A DNA stretch of 64,000 nt from Cycas panzhihuaensis (taxonomy: Eukaryota; Cycadophyta), in contig CM041465.1 in NCBI GenBank assembly GCA_023213395.1, positions 58,845,741-58,909,740 of the forward strand, read 5' to 3'. Below the pieces are notes generated by a model, which did not search any database, was not told the origin of the DNA, and was given only the letters and a program-made list of their open reading frames with translations. Below, piece after piece: positions 1-10,263 of this stretch (its first letter is position 1; every line of letters starts with the position of its first letter). Position numbers and translations under genes: made by a program.

Positions 1-2
1 AC

Positions 3-165
3 AGGATTAGAGAACTTATTCATGACGACATATTTCAACTGGAATACTACCCCATAGCAGATCAAGTGGTTAATATCTTCATCAAGCCACTGTAAAAGGT
101 GAAGTTTGAACAGTTTCAAAGGTAGCTCAGCCTTAGGGCCTCCATCTTTGACTTATCAAAGAAAA
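3..165 (+). pseudogene. Ty1/copia RNase H C-terminus remnant
   Basis: Frame 3 reads HDDIFQLEYYPIADQVVNIF followed by IKPL and a stop at 91-93, then continues KVKFEQFQ. This is the usual end of the copia RNase H domain, where the family has H-F-I-R...A-D-I-F/L-T-K-P-L followed by K-F. The piece is cut by the window edge, so nothing can be said about the rest of the polyprotein. The in-frame stop stands where the family usually has a coding residue after TKPL, so the copy is dead. Confidence 0.75.
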
Positions 166-601
166 TAGCAACAAGATCATCATACTCTATTCTCTTCGTG
201 AAAACCCCTGGTGGGCATGGAAGAATAAAAGTAAGTCTCTGCTCTATCCTATTTGTGAAAACCCCATGTGGGCACAGAAGGATAAGGGTTGTACTAGTTT
301 TAAAAAATTAAAACTTGTGAAAACCCAAAAGTGCAAAGGGGATGACCAAACAGTATATGGAGACTTAGCAGATTAAGCTACACATTTAAGTTAATTGGCT
401 ATCAGGCTACATCAAAGAGCCACCTTAGCCATTTTAATTTATAAAAGGGGCTATAGATCTTAGAAAGTTCGTGGGTTTTTATTCCCTATGAGGGTTTTCC
501 CACAAAAATGTCATTTAGAATTTCAATATAATAATGAGGCTCAAATGAAGACCTCATAGAATAGATTTTCTCAAAAATGACCTTCTACCATTAAGGGGGG
601 G
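133..601 (+). mobile_element. Copia 3' non-coding region ending in polypurine tract
   Basis: About 470 bases without coding potential lie between the RNase H end and a purine run (AAGGGGGGGAT, 592-602). The stretch holds repeated GTGAAAACCCC blocks (195-345) and a GAGGGTTTTCCCAC block near 490. Such blocks between pol and the polypurine tract are common in plant copia elements. The run of G is the likely plus-strand priming site of the 3' LTR that follows. Confidence 0.5.
195..345 (+). repeat. Imperfect tandem repeat with GTGAAAACCC core
   Basis: Two related units of about 54 bases share the order CTAT(T/C)CT..T.GTGAAAACCCC, GTGGGCA and GAA.(A/G)ATAA. They start near 198 and 250, and a shortened third unit (ACTTGTGAAAACCC) lies near 311. 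The array sits in the copia 3' non-coding region. Confidence 0.55.
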
Positions 602-906
602 ATTAAAAGAGGTTAATGTATTAAAGTCATTTGTGTAGATTAATTATGTGACCTCAAGATATATTATTAGCATTATTCCCTTAATGAAATGCACTTTATG
701 TGCATTTAGATGTAATTTCAGGCTCATGTCATTAGGTGAAAAAATCCTAACCCTAATGCTCACCCTTAATAATAAAAGGTAAAATCTTAATGAGGGAATT
801 ATTATTCATTCTCACCTCCAAGCTTACTCTCATATCTTTTTCATTCTTCATTACCATTGTATGCATGTGAGTGATTTATTCCCTAGATACATCCTTTCTT
901 CAGGGG
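602..906 (+). mobile_element. Probable copia 3' LTR
   Basis: The stretch begins right after the polypurine tract and runs to the point where gypsy gag-like coding begins. It contains CCCTTAATAATAAAAGG (near 763-779), usable as a polyadenylation region. The partner 5' LTR is outside the window, so neither end could be fixed by comparison. A sequence resembling an initiator-Met PBS (TGGTAGAAGAGG, 909-920, 9 of 12 matches) follows. It might instead belong to the left end of the next gypsy element. Confidence 0.4.
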
Positions 907-939
907 TGTGGTAGAAGAGGAAAGTTTTCAATTCAAATT

Positions 940-3304
940 TTAGAAGCCAAGACCACCAACTTTTAATGGGGAAATTATGAAAGGTAATGAAGCTAAAGCA
1001 TGGTTAGTAAGCATAAAGAAGTATTTTCAACTTAATAGTTTTATTTCTAATGAGAAGGTAAGGTTGGCAATTTATAACCTTACTAAAAATGCATCTTTGT
1101 GGTGGGAACATTACAAGAAGGTGAAGAATATTGGAGAAAGGGAGTTGTGATGGAATAAATTCTACAATTACTTCCAACAAAAGTACCTCTCAAAAAACCA
1201 TTTTGAAAAGATAACAAATGCTTTTATGAGCTAAAGGAAAGCATGATGAAGGTTGAAGAATATGAGAAGGAATTTATGAGCCTTCTTAAATATACTCCTT
1301 ATATATGAGAAGAAAGTATGAAGGTTAGTAGATTCATAAGTGGCTTGAATAAAATAATCTAAGGTCAAATTAAAAATTTAGAGGAAAAAACCTTGAAATA
1401 AATAAATAGGAAAGTGAGGCATTGTAAAGACTAGTGGGTTAAGTAACAAGATAACTACCTTGGATAGAAGGATAAGCTTTATAGAAGTAGGAATAATAAA
1501 AGAGAGGATTTCAACCACCTCCTCCTCGATAAGGTATAAGGAAATATAAGCAATTCTTAAGAGTGTAAAGATCCAATTACACTTATGGAAATTTTCTTAG
1601 AGATGCCTCTCACAATACTCAATTTTAAATGCAATGGAAAAGGACATTATTTACAAGTATCCAAAGAGGCAAAATATAGGAGGTAGATCTTACAACATAG
1701 AGATGCAACAAACAATGATAAGTACAGTCATAAAGAAGGGGTTAATACTGGCATACGAAGCAATAGATGGTTAATAGATAGATCACCAATCTACTATGGT
1801 GTTGGTACAAGTTAAAATCTCTGATTAAGTTATTTTTATATTTATTGATTTAAATAGCATTCATAATTTTATATCATCTAAAATTATAAGGAGGTGTAAA
1901 CTCAAGCCTAATAAGTATGAAGACATATGGGATGTTCTTATGGCAAATAGAAGCAAGAAGATAGTGACTAAATTCATCCCAAACTTTGAGTTGGAATAGG
2001 GAGGATAGAATAGTTGTGTAACCTTTACACCTGATTGGTGGGAAGGACATCAAGATAAAATTAACTGTTATAATAAGTTTATAAAGTATGTGGATGATGT
2101 AGGATATCCTAAGATCATCAAAGAGGAAAAGTCACCTATCTTTATTAGATAAATTTTAGCCATGCAAGTCAAGAAGAGTTTACAAAAAGGTTGCCAAGTT
2201 TACATAGCTTTTTTCAATAATGAATATGGTATAAGAGGGGGCTAAGTTCAAAGACTAACCACTATTACAAGAGTTCTTTGATGTATTTCTAGAAAATTTT
2301 CTTGGTTTATCACCTAGAAGATGGGTGGATTATATTATTGAACTAGTTTTAGGACCAAAATCTATTCCTAAAATGCCATACTAAACATCTACATTGAAAC
2401 TATTAGAATTAAAGATACTATTATAAGAATTATTGGATAATGATTTTATTCAACCAAGTGTGTCACCATAGAGAGCACCTATTTTATTTCTAAAAAAGAA
2501 GAATAAATCATTACAATTATGTATTGGCTACAAGCAACTAAATAAGGTGATGATAAATAATAGATATCTTATTTTAAAGATCAATGATCTATGTGACTAA
2601 TGAAAGGAGCCAAGGTATTCTTTAAAATTAACTTAAGATTAGGTTATCATCAAATTCAAATCAAGGAGGATAACATCTATAAGACAATATTTTAAATCCA
2701 GTATGGGTATTGCGAATCATATTATTATCATTTGGCTTAATAAATACTCTCGTTACAATCATGTGTTTGATGAATAACATATTTCATCAGTATTTAAATA
2801 AGTTTATTATAGCTTTTATTAATAACATTTTGATTTATTCCAAGTCATAATCAGCATGTGAAGAACATTTATGGAGGATATTCTAACTCTTGAGAGAGCA
2901 TAAGTTATATACTAAGTTGAGTAAATGCGAATTCTATCAAAAATGCGCACACTATCTAGGTTATGTTATATTAAAAAAAGAAATCTTTGTTGATTCACAA
3001 AAGGTTAAGGCTATCATGGAGAGGCCTACACTGAGGAATGTGTTTGAATAATAAGTTTTATGGGGCTTATAGATTATTATATAAGTTATATTGAAGGATT
3101 TTCTAGAATTACATATCTAATAACTTCATTATACAGGAAGGGTAAAAAGTTTAAGTGGACTATCAAATATAAGGAAAGATTCTATAAGCTTAAGGTTTTA
3201 TTAATATTTACACTTATTTTTACATTACCAAATCCTAGTATAGGCTATATCATTTACACTAATACTTATGTAGAAGGAATTTGTAGAGTTCTTATGTAAA
3301 ATGG
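940..3304 (+). pseudogene. Gypsy 1, segment A: gag, protease, RT
   Basis: Conceptual translation across many stops and shifts gives recognisable Ty3/gypsy parts. Gag lies at 946-1200 (KPRPPTFNGE, AWLVSIKKYFQL, NASLWWEHYKKV). A protease and linker region lies at about 1800-2220 (FIDLNSIHNFISS in place of the DSGASHNFI type). The start of RT lies at 2290-2600 (QPSVSP, LFLKKKNKSLQLCIGYKQLN), followed by RT palm and connection traces to 3060. The RNase H start (3060-3299) is interrupted by a solo LTR after GICRVLM; the frame resumes at 5875. No reading frame is intact. This is the oldest layer of the left nest, since the solo LTR and gypsy 2 interrupt it. Confidence 0.75.
3300..3304. repeat. Target-site duplication AATGG, left copy
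   Basis: The same five bases recur at 5870-5874, immediately after the terminal CA of the solo LTR. Confidence 0.8.
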
Positions 3305-5869
3305 TGTTTCCCAGCTACTGGGAATGGACTCGAGACACATTGACGCAGGTTTGTTCAGGTATATTCTCTTACTTTTCTTGCCTTGGTTTGATTAAGGTTA
3401 TTTAGAGTAGTTTGTTTGACATATGCACACTGCCGCACGCGATTGCTTATGCCTTGCTCATAATGCACGTGCCTAATGGCATGCCTTCAGCCTATGACGA
3501 CTCACAGCGGGGCCATTCCTCAGCGAATGTTACACCCCGTATGGCGTACAGCCACCCATGGTGTCTCCACAGTTTCCCGGGATTGTTTTCGCCAGTTTAT
3601 TTGCTCATGCTACGACATGTCGTCTGTGTTGCCGTCCTTCCTAAGTCAAACTCAATCCTTAGTTAGGACTTTTTGGGTTGTTTTGGGTACTTGCCCACTG
3701 CCTGGGCCTTCCCTCAACTGATTTGATTCATGATTAGTTTATGTTTTTGCCTCAAAACCTGATTTTGCTGCTTGTTTTTCTCCTTTTTTAATTTCGGTAC
3801 GTCTGGTGGTAAACTTAGCGATCTGTAAAGTTTGCGGTGGTACCACGAGTTTGCCATGGTACATTGTTTGAAATTTAAAAGAGAACCACGACGATTTCGC
3901 TTTTCAGTAAAGCTGGCGTGCCTTCATTCGATTGGAGGCATACGACATCCCCAACGTTCACCTGTTGTGAACAGGGGATAAAGGGAATTTTCCTCCCCAT
4001 TTTCAGGACTTTTTGCCCATTTTTCAAACTTCCAAGAATCTTCCAAAGGATTGCACACAGGAAAACACACATAAAACAAACAACTTCATGTACAACAACT
4101 GAAGAGGGTGAAACAGGCTGCCATCAGTAGATTTTGCAGGGCCATTGCTGCCCCTCACTACTCTCCACAGCCAGCTCTATTCCCTCTGCAGGTGCTCAGA
4201 GATTCAAGGGTCTCCTTCAACTAAGAAGCTGCCCCAAAGGTTTACTCCACAGCTCCAAACTTGCAAGGAGCCTCTTTCATTCATACCTCAGCAGGAAATG
4301 CTCATAACTAGCTTCTGTTTGGACTCCATTGCTGCTGTTCCAAGTGGCAGAAGACATGCTTAGTCTCTCTACACAAGGCACCCCTTAGTTTTCACTTGCA
4401 ACTTCTTGTTTTTGCTTACACTTCCTTTTCTTTTTTTACTTGCAATCCCTTATCTATATTTGTAATTTCCCTATTTTTACTGGTAAGTATTCCATCCTTT
4501 CCTTCTCCCTGTTTTATCCCCTTTGCTCCTAAATGAAAGTGATCACCATTAGCCATAGCTATCCTGTAGTGCTATCTTGAACCAAAGCCACTCTCCTGGT
4601 GTTTTCCTTGGAGCCCCTCCTTTTTCTTTAGTCTCTCTTTTACTCGCCCCTTAGTCAGCCAGTGCAAGGGCATATACACGAGGATTCGAGGGAGGTAGGC
4701 GGGGTTTCATCCCCCATTGCCGTCCTTCTCCCTAAGGGTTCCGTCCCTTGTCCTCTTCCCCTTGCCGTACACGCTTTCTCAAGGGACGAGTCAAGGAAGT
4801 CTAGGGGACTTTGGCCAGGGCATCCCGACCGGTTTGAGGTAATCCGCATCCACCTTGTTACCACCTGCCGTTTCTTTCCCGAACTCCGTGGAGACCTCCC
4901 GTGGGTGAGTTAGCCCTCCCAAGGCTATACTTAGTTCCATTTAGTGTGTTTGTGGTATACGGCAGTGTGAGAGTTTCTTGTACATTTTTTATTTCGTTTT
5001 GCTACATTCTAATACATAGCTTAGTTTATTTAGTTTAGTTGATTTCAGTTTACATACATATACATATATCTCTCGGCATATTTCGTAGCCTCTCTTCCGA
5101 GAGGAAGGTGCTTTTCATACTTGTTTGCAGGATCGCGTTGGTGGAAGTGGTGCGTGAGACGAACCCGCCGCTGGTTAGCTCCCACACGGTATTTCTCTTC
5201 TTTAGTTTCAAGTTCCTTTTTTCATCCTTTCGCTTCATTTAGTTTCGCATGCTCAAGGGGAGGTAAGTGAACCCCCTTTACCACCGTCAACCGACGTTGC
5301 ATGTGTGGAGAAAGGAGAAAGAGGGAGCAGAACCTAGCGAGATTAGCTGTACTTCTACTCAAACGCCGGATCCAGGTATTCCTCTCGTTTCTTTCGTGTT
5401 TCCTTTTATGCTATTTTTGTCCTTTTGCATTTGCCTGAATAGATAAGAAAGGATAAAAGAACATAAAGAAAAAAGGGGAAAATAATCGTTTCTTTGCATT
5501 TACTCTCTTGCACCAGTTTCTTGCTTTATATAGCATAGGTGTAGAAAGCCCATTTATATTGTACCCTTCAGCTACACATTTCACCACACCCGTTCATACA
5601 CCAAGTTGATTGCCCCTACCTTTGTTGCCTTCTCATTACCTTGAGAAGTCACAACACACAAGGCTTCCCTTTCCTTCCCGACCATCTGAAGGGTAGGAAG
5701 GCCTTATTTTTGCACCTGCCACTGAAGCAACCGGGCACCTTGCGATCCCGAACACACTCCCAAGACACGGATGCCTGCAGTGAGATCCTCGCTACCTAGC
5801 TTAGTTAGCGTAGTGCTTTTTATATCCCTTTTCTAGACGTAGGATCACCGCCCCGTAGAGAGCGTTTCA
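3305..5869 (+). mobile_element. 2,565 bp solo LTR inserted in gypsy 1 RNase H
   Basis: The element begins TGTTTCCCAG and ends GAGCGTTTCA, so it has TG...CA termini. It is flanked by a perfect 5 bp target duplication AATGG (3300-3304 and 5870-5874). Removing it restores the gypsy 1 RNase H frame. There is no PBS, polypurine tract, gag or pol inside, and no internal terminal repeat, so a solo LTR of a long-LTR element is the simplest reading. A TATA-like TTTATATAGC at about 5526, 340 bases from the right end, suggests + orientation. Base composition is richer in G+C than its host. The first roughly 260 bases match the start of a second copy at 63577. Confidence 0.8.
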
Positions 5870-5874
5870 AATGG
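5870..5874. repeat. Target-site duplication AATGG, right copy
   Basis: Partner of 3300-3304. After it the gypsy 1 RNase H frame continues (YELSKLRDYKINYLMYDLEL, starting near 5890). Confidence 0.8.
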
Positions 5875-6972
5875 CAACGCATTTTTTTATGAGTTATCAA
5901 AATTAAGGGATTATAAAATAAATTACTTAATGTATGATTTAGAGTTGGTTGTAGCAATGTATACATTAAAAAAGGGGAAACATTACCTTTTATAAAAGAA
6001 GGTTGAGTTAAAAAATAACCATGATGGATTAAGATATCTCTTCATATAACATAGCCATAATTGAATGCAAGAGAAAAAAGATGGATGGAGTTCCGATCAG
6101 AGTATAACTTCAACATAAAGCACATCAAAAGGAATGAAATAAGGTTGTGGATACATTAATTCATGAAAGACATATTGCTTCGATTAGTTTAACTTGACCT
6201 AATTTGAGGTTAGTTTATGTTGTTGTTATTAGTATTACTCGACCATACTTAAAACCTATTATCACATAGAAATTATTTAATGATAACTAATACAGATAGG
6301 TGAAGGGCTTTCTAGATAGTTAGAGCCAAAATGGACAAGTGGATTCAAGTTTGACACATAAGTATATGGACTACTATATTTTAGATGATTGACTCATCAT
6401 GTTTTAACATCAAATCTATGTTCTAAATGATGTTTCAATGTGAACATTAATTATGAAAAAAATTCATAATGTTCGCTATGTAGGTCATTCGAGACATCAA
6501 AAGACTCTTATAATTATAAAGGAAAATTTCTTTTGGCCAAGAATGAAGAATGATGTAGTAAGTTATGTTGTTCATTATTCATAGTGTTAGAAGGTTAAGG
6601 CAAAGAACCCACACCTTGTAGTATTATTATAATCTTTAGAAAATCTAAAATATATTTTCATGGATTTCATTATAGATAATAATAGACAAGTTAATATTAT
6701 CAACATACTTCATTCCTATGCAATCAACACATAAAACAATTAACATAGCAAAAATATTCATGAATATTATAATATGACGATACATAATACCAAAAGTAAT
6801 CATTACAATTAGAGATGCAAGTTTACATCCATGTTTTGAAAAGAATTATTCAAATCAATGGGGACTAAGTTAAACTTTAGCATTGTTTATAATCTAAAAT
6901 TAGATGGGCAAACTAAATAAATTAACTAAGTACTTAAGGATATACTTAGGATGTATATGGTAAAACAACCAT
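5875..6972 (+). pseudogene. Gypsy 1, segment B: RNase H end and integrase
   Basis: This is the continuation of segment A. RNase H reads MYDLELVVAMYTLKKGKHYL near 5930. The integrase HHCC/central region appears near 6480-6960 (YVGHSRHQKTLIIIKENFFW, MDFIIDNNRQ, YNLKLDGQT, RMYMVKQP). Stops and small shifts are frequent. The frame breaks off after KQP at the left target duplication of gypsy 2 and picks up again at 23511. Confidence 0.75.
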
Positions 6973-7382
6973 TATTACATTTTTACCCTCTACAAGTGGA
7001 GTAGGATAAGCTAGCACTTAGAATGTTAATCATCAAAGGGTTAGTGTTAGTTATTAATTTATATGCATGGGCTACTTATGCCTACCAATAGAATTTAAGG
7101 CCATTTTTTCCACCAATAAAATTTCTTGTAAAAAGGCCTTGTATGCTTATTTAAAGCCAAGTTTTGTAAAGAATAGTTATTGAGTCAAGTTTTCTTCCTT
7201 GAGAGGTCATACTTTAATACTCCTTGTTAGTGTTCATTTAGTGTCTATTTCTACTCAAAGTATTCTCAAGCAAATCTAAGTTATAATTCGGTTTCCATTG
7301 TTAATAAAATTAAAGTTTAGATGCCATATTTCTTGTCTTTTATGCTTGAAGTTGAGGAACCATTGGGGTTTGGTGCATCCCA
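6973..7382 (+). repeat. Gypsy 2 5' LTR
   Basis: Aligns over its whole length with 23117-23505. Shared landmarks are ATCAAAGGGTTAGTGTT, CCACCAATA.AATTT, TTCTTGTAAAAAGGCCTT and TAAAATT(A/G)AAG. It ends CATCCCA, followed by AG and the PBS. The two copies differ at many scattered positions, mostly transitions. Confidence 0.85.
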
Positions 7383-7384
7383 AG

Positions 7385-7397
7385 TGGTATTAAAGCC
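7385..7397 (+). promoter_or_regulatory. Gypsy 2 primer-binding site (tRNA-iMet)
   Basis: TGGTATTAAAGCC two bases after the LTR end matches the initiator-Met PBS TGGTATCAGAGCC except for two transitions (C to T, G to A). Confidence 0.75.
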
Positions 7398-8101
7398 TAG
7401 TTTAGAATATAATGGGAGTAACAAGTAAAATCAAAGGAAGTTGAAGAAAAAGTATTTTTTTTCTCTTAGCATGTCACTATAAACCCTCTTTTATAATTTT
7501 TGTTTTATTCAAGGTTCTATTTAGTTTTATCTTAGGTTAGTCAAGATGCAATTGGGTAGCAGTCAAGTCCCACCTATTTTCTTAGTGGTTAGGTAGAGAC
7601 CTTATGCTAGGAATCTTTAAATATTATGGGGATCTATTACTACTAAGCTAAGTGTGCATGGCCATACACCTATGTATAAAGCAAAATGGTATAGCAATGC
7701 TTATACAATCTTCAGACAAAACATAGCTACAAAAGTGAGTCTCCATATACTTCGAGTATATTAGAAGACACCTATAAGTTCCCCCTATCAACTTAGATTA
7801 GAAAACCTATCGGTTATTTGTCCCTTTGTGGTACACAAGTTAGCAATTAGTGCCTAGAAGTTACCATTCATGAATACCCATGTATGGCTATTGACCTTAT
7901 GGATATAGATATTCCTTCATAGGTAGTGCCTTGAGATATTAGACCAAGCAACAGTATTAATAGGGAAGTTTATCGAAGGGCTTATAAAGCCAAACAATCC
8001 TATGGTAGGCTCTCTCTTTTCATTTATATAACATCGATGATAAAAGTATTTATTACCAAAATCCTATGATTATTGTACTTTTATTCATATTACTAGAATG
8101 A

Positions 8102-8194
<93 letters not shown>

Positions 8195-8949
8195 TATGTA
8201 ATCCTCGACATTTCATAGCATATCACTTCAATAGAAAGACCACAAATTTGAATAGATACCACTTGTAAAAAACAACAACATTAAAGTATCAAATCTATAT
8301 AGTTCAACTCCCAAGAATCAAAGAAGGTAAGAATTCCATAATCTAGAATCTAATATTATGTTCATGTTCAAATCTTTAGTATAATCTTTCTTATTTAAGT
8401 CCATATCATAGTCAATATTTAGTCAAGTCTAGTCTCCTCATTAAGTTAATCTATTCCACCTCCCTAAGCATCTTAAAAAACAAAAAGGGTAGTCCACAAG
8501 GTCACCTTGTTGAATACTTATCTAATTCAAATGAAACCTACACTATTGGACTTGAAATATTAAAACAAAAAAAAATCCACATCTTCAAAATTTACCATTA
8601 AAGTTTATACATCCTATTTTGATTAGCACATCACGCTAATCAATCTCCACTAAGTTAATTTTTATAGTCGGTTTCAAGGTATAACAACACTTAGGTCCCC
8701 GACGGGCCCTCTCACAAAACAATTATACCTAAACCTCACCCACTTCATTTTGACAAGCTCTTCACACTCATGTAAGTGTACTATGGGGGCTAACAAGTTA
8801 TAAACACTCGCTTTCCCATATTCCCCTCCTTGTTTACATAATCCCCCACTTCTATATAGCCCCTTCTTTCTATCCCTTTCCCTCTTCTCGAAGTGCCATT
8901 CTTATAAGCTATCACACTTCTCAATAACCCTTTCTTTACTTGTTCAAAT
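7398..8949 (+). other. Gypsy 2 leader region
   Basis: About 1.5 kb of untranslated leader between the PBS and gag. I see no gene in it. It holds the TA/GA microsatellite at 8102-8192 and pyrimidine-rich sequence before gag (8700-8900). Confidence 0.55.
8102..8192 (+). repeat. (TA)n(GA)n microsatellite
   Basis: A short TA run (8102-8115) passes into about 38 uninterrupted GA units (8116-8192). The perfection of the GA run contrasts with the decayed leader around it. The serine-leucine repeat ORF on the minus strand here is an artefact of it. Confidence 0.95.
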
Positions 8950-9552
8950 ATGGATTCAACTCCTATAGCACCCACACAAGTAGATCGCATCTAAGCCTTG
9001 GAAAATCACTATGAAAGATTATCAACTAGGCTAAAGACACTCAAGAATGAAGTTTAGTTTTAAAAAGTGACGACTAATTTAGAGGCACTCTCTAATGAAG
9101 TCACATGAATGAAATAAGAATTGGCATAAGAATTGAAGTGAGAAATTTAGGACACCAACCAAGTTCTCAAAGATAATCTTGACTTAAAACTAGACAATAT
9201 ACTATTAATTATCAAATCAAATACAAGCCCATCCACCTCCCACACCCCTCCACCAATCCAACCTACTTACAATAATGCAGGATCCACGCCTTCACTTCAC
9301 CAACATCCAATCTATCATAAAATCATAATACCAGCGTTTGATCTAGATCTTAATGTAGAATCTACCAGAAGTTAGATTAGTAAGTTAGAATCATACTTCT
9401 CCCTAAATCCCATATCACTAGTGGAATAATTAATATTTGCATTGATCCATTTATATGGGAAGACGTATCATTAGTTTCAATGATGGCAAAAAGAGAACCT
9501 GGTAGGATAGACGTGGGACTTCTTTTCTAAAGGATTCTTTGAATAATATAAT
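8950..9552 (+). pseudogene. Gypsy 2 gag, N-terminal part
   Basis: The frame opens at 8950 with MDSTPIAPTQVDRI, runs through a coiled, charged segment, and then a proline-rich stretch (SPSTSHTPPPIQPTY). The retrotransposon gag core follows (IIIPAFDLDLNVESTRS, KLESYFSLN, ALIHLYGKTYH.FQWW). Stops are mostly TAG and TGA. It breaks after FFE.YN, where the copia element is inserted, and continues at 14886. The start codon was chosen because the matching gypsy copy at 53387 also opens with a short M-rich, charged N-terminus. Confidence 0.7.
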
Positions 9553-10188
9553 TGTTGGATATTGTGACAATAATATTTTGGGGCTAAAATTTTGGCATGT
9601 TTTCGGTGCGGTTTCCCCCCCTAATATTTCTTGAGGGGTTCCAAGGGAGGCAGGAGTCTCCCTTGGCTGGGATCCCGTGGAACGCCCCCTACTAAGAGGG
9701 GGTTCGGGGGCAATAGCCCCCGACCTAAAAAATTAGACCTGTAAACCATATTAAAATGTAAAGAGAATCAGGGTCATTCAATACAAATACCCTAGATTCT
9801 ATGATTGAGATTTATGCCTTGGATGTCCCTCTCATATAGCCCAATTTAGGGCTTTTTCTTATTATGTTGTATGTAATGTAATGTACTGCAATGAGGGTAG
9901 CGGCTGGTTATTGTTCCTGAGAGCACTCTACTACTGAGATATACTGTTTCTCCATTCTATAGCAATAAAGATCGATATGTTTCCTACGTGGATGTTTCCC
10001 TAGCACACTACTAGGGTTTTACCACGTTATATCGGGTGCATATGTGATGTTTGGCTTTCATTTTCATGTTATTGTATAATCTTTGATTTTAGAACTTGCA
10101 TGTAATTTTAAGTTTCGATTTCTGTAACTAATTGCAAGAATGCAATAGATCTTGGTAGCGATTAAAGGGTTGGGACCTTGTAGTCTCA
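9553..10188 (+). repeat. Copia 5' LTR
   Basis: 636 bp, TGTTGGATATTG to TTGTAGTCTCA. It pairs with 14238-14880. Most differences between the two are C/T or G/A. Both copies have a G/C-rich block (about 9610-9725) with a strong hairpin at 9704-9722, and the 3' half holds TATA-like and polyadenylation-like AT stretches. Confidence 0.95.
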
Positions 10189-10193
10189 ACAAG

Positions 10194-10205
10194 TGGTACA
10201 AAGCC
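10194..10205 (+). promoter_or_regulatory. Copia primer-binding site
   Basis: TGGTACAAAGCC, five bases after the LTR end. It resembles the initiator-Met PBS TGGTATCAGAGC, with several changes. Confidence 0.65.
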
Positions 10206-10263
10206 ACTCTTTTTTTTTTGTAGTGAGTTTGTGAAGGTTTTGGTGTCTACTTTTCTACACCAA

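Noticed and set aside
909-920. PBS of gypsy 1 (TGGTAGAAGAGG)
   Set aside because: Only 9 of 12 bases match, and gag begins 25 bases later, too close for a normal leader; probably chance.
8053-8262. Minus-strand ORF with a long Ser-Leu repeat
   Set aside because: It is only the reading of the GA microsatellite.
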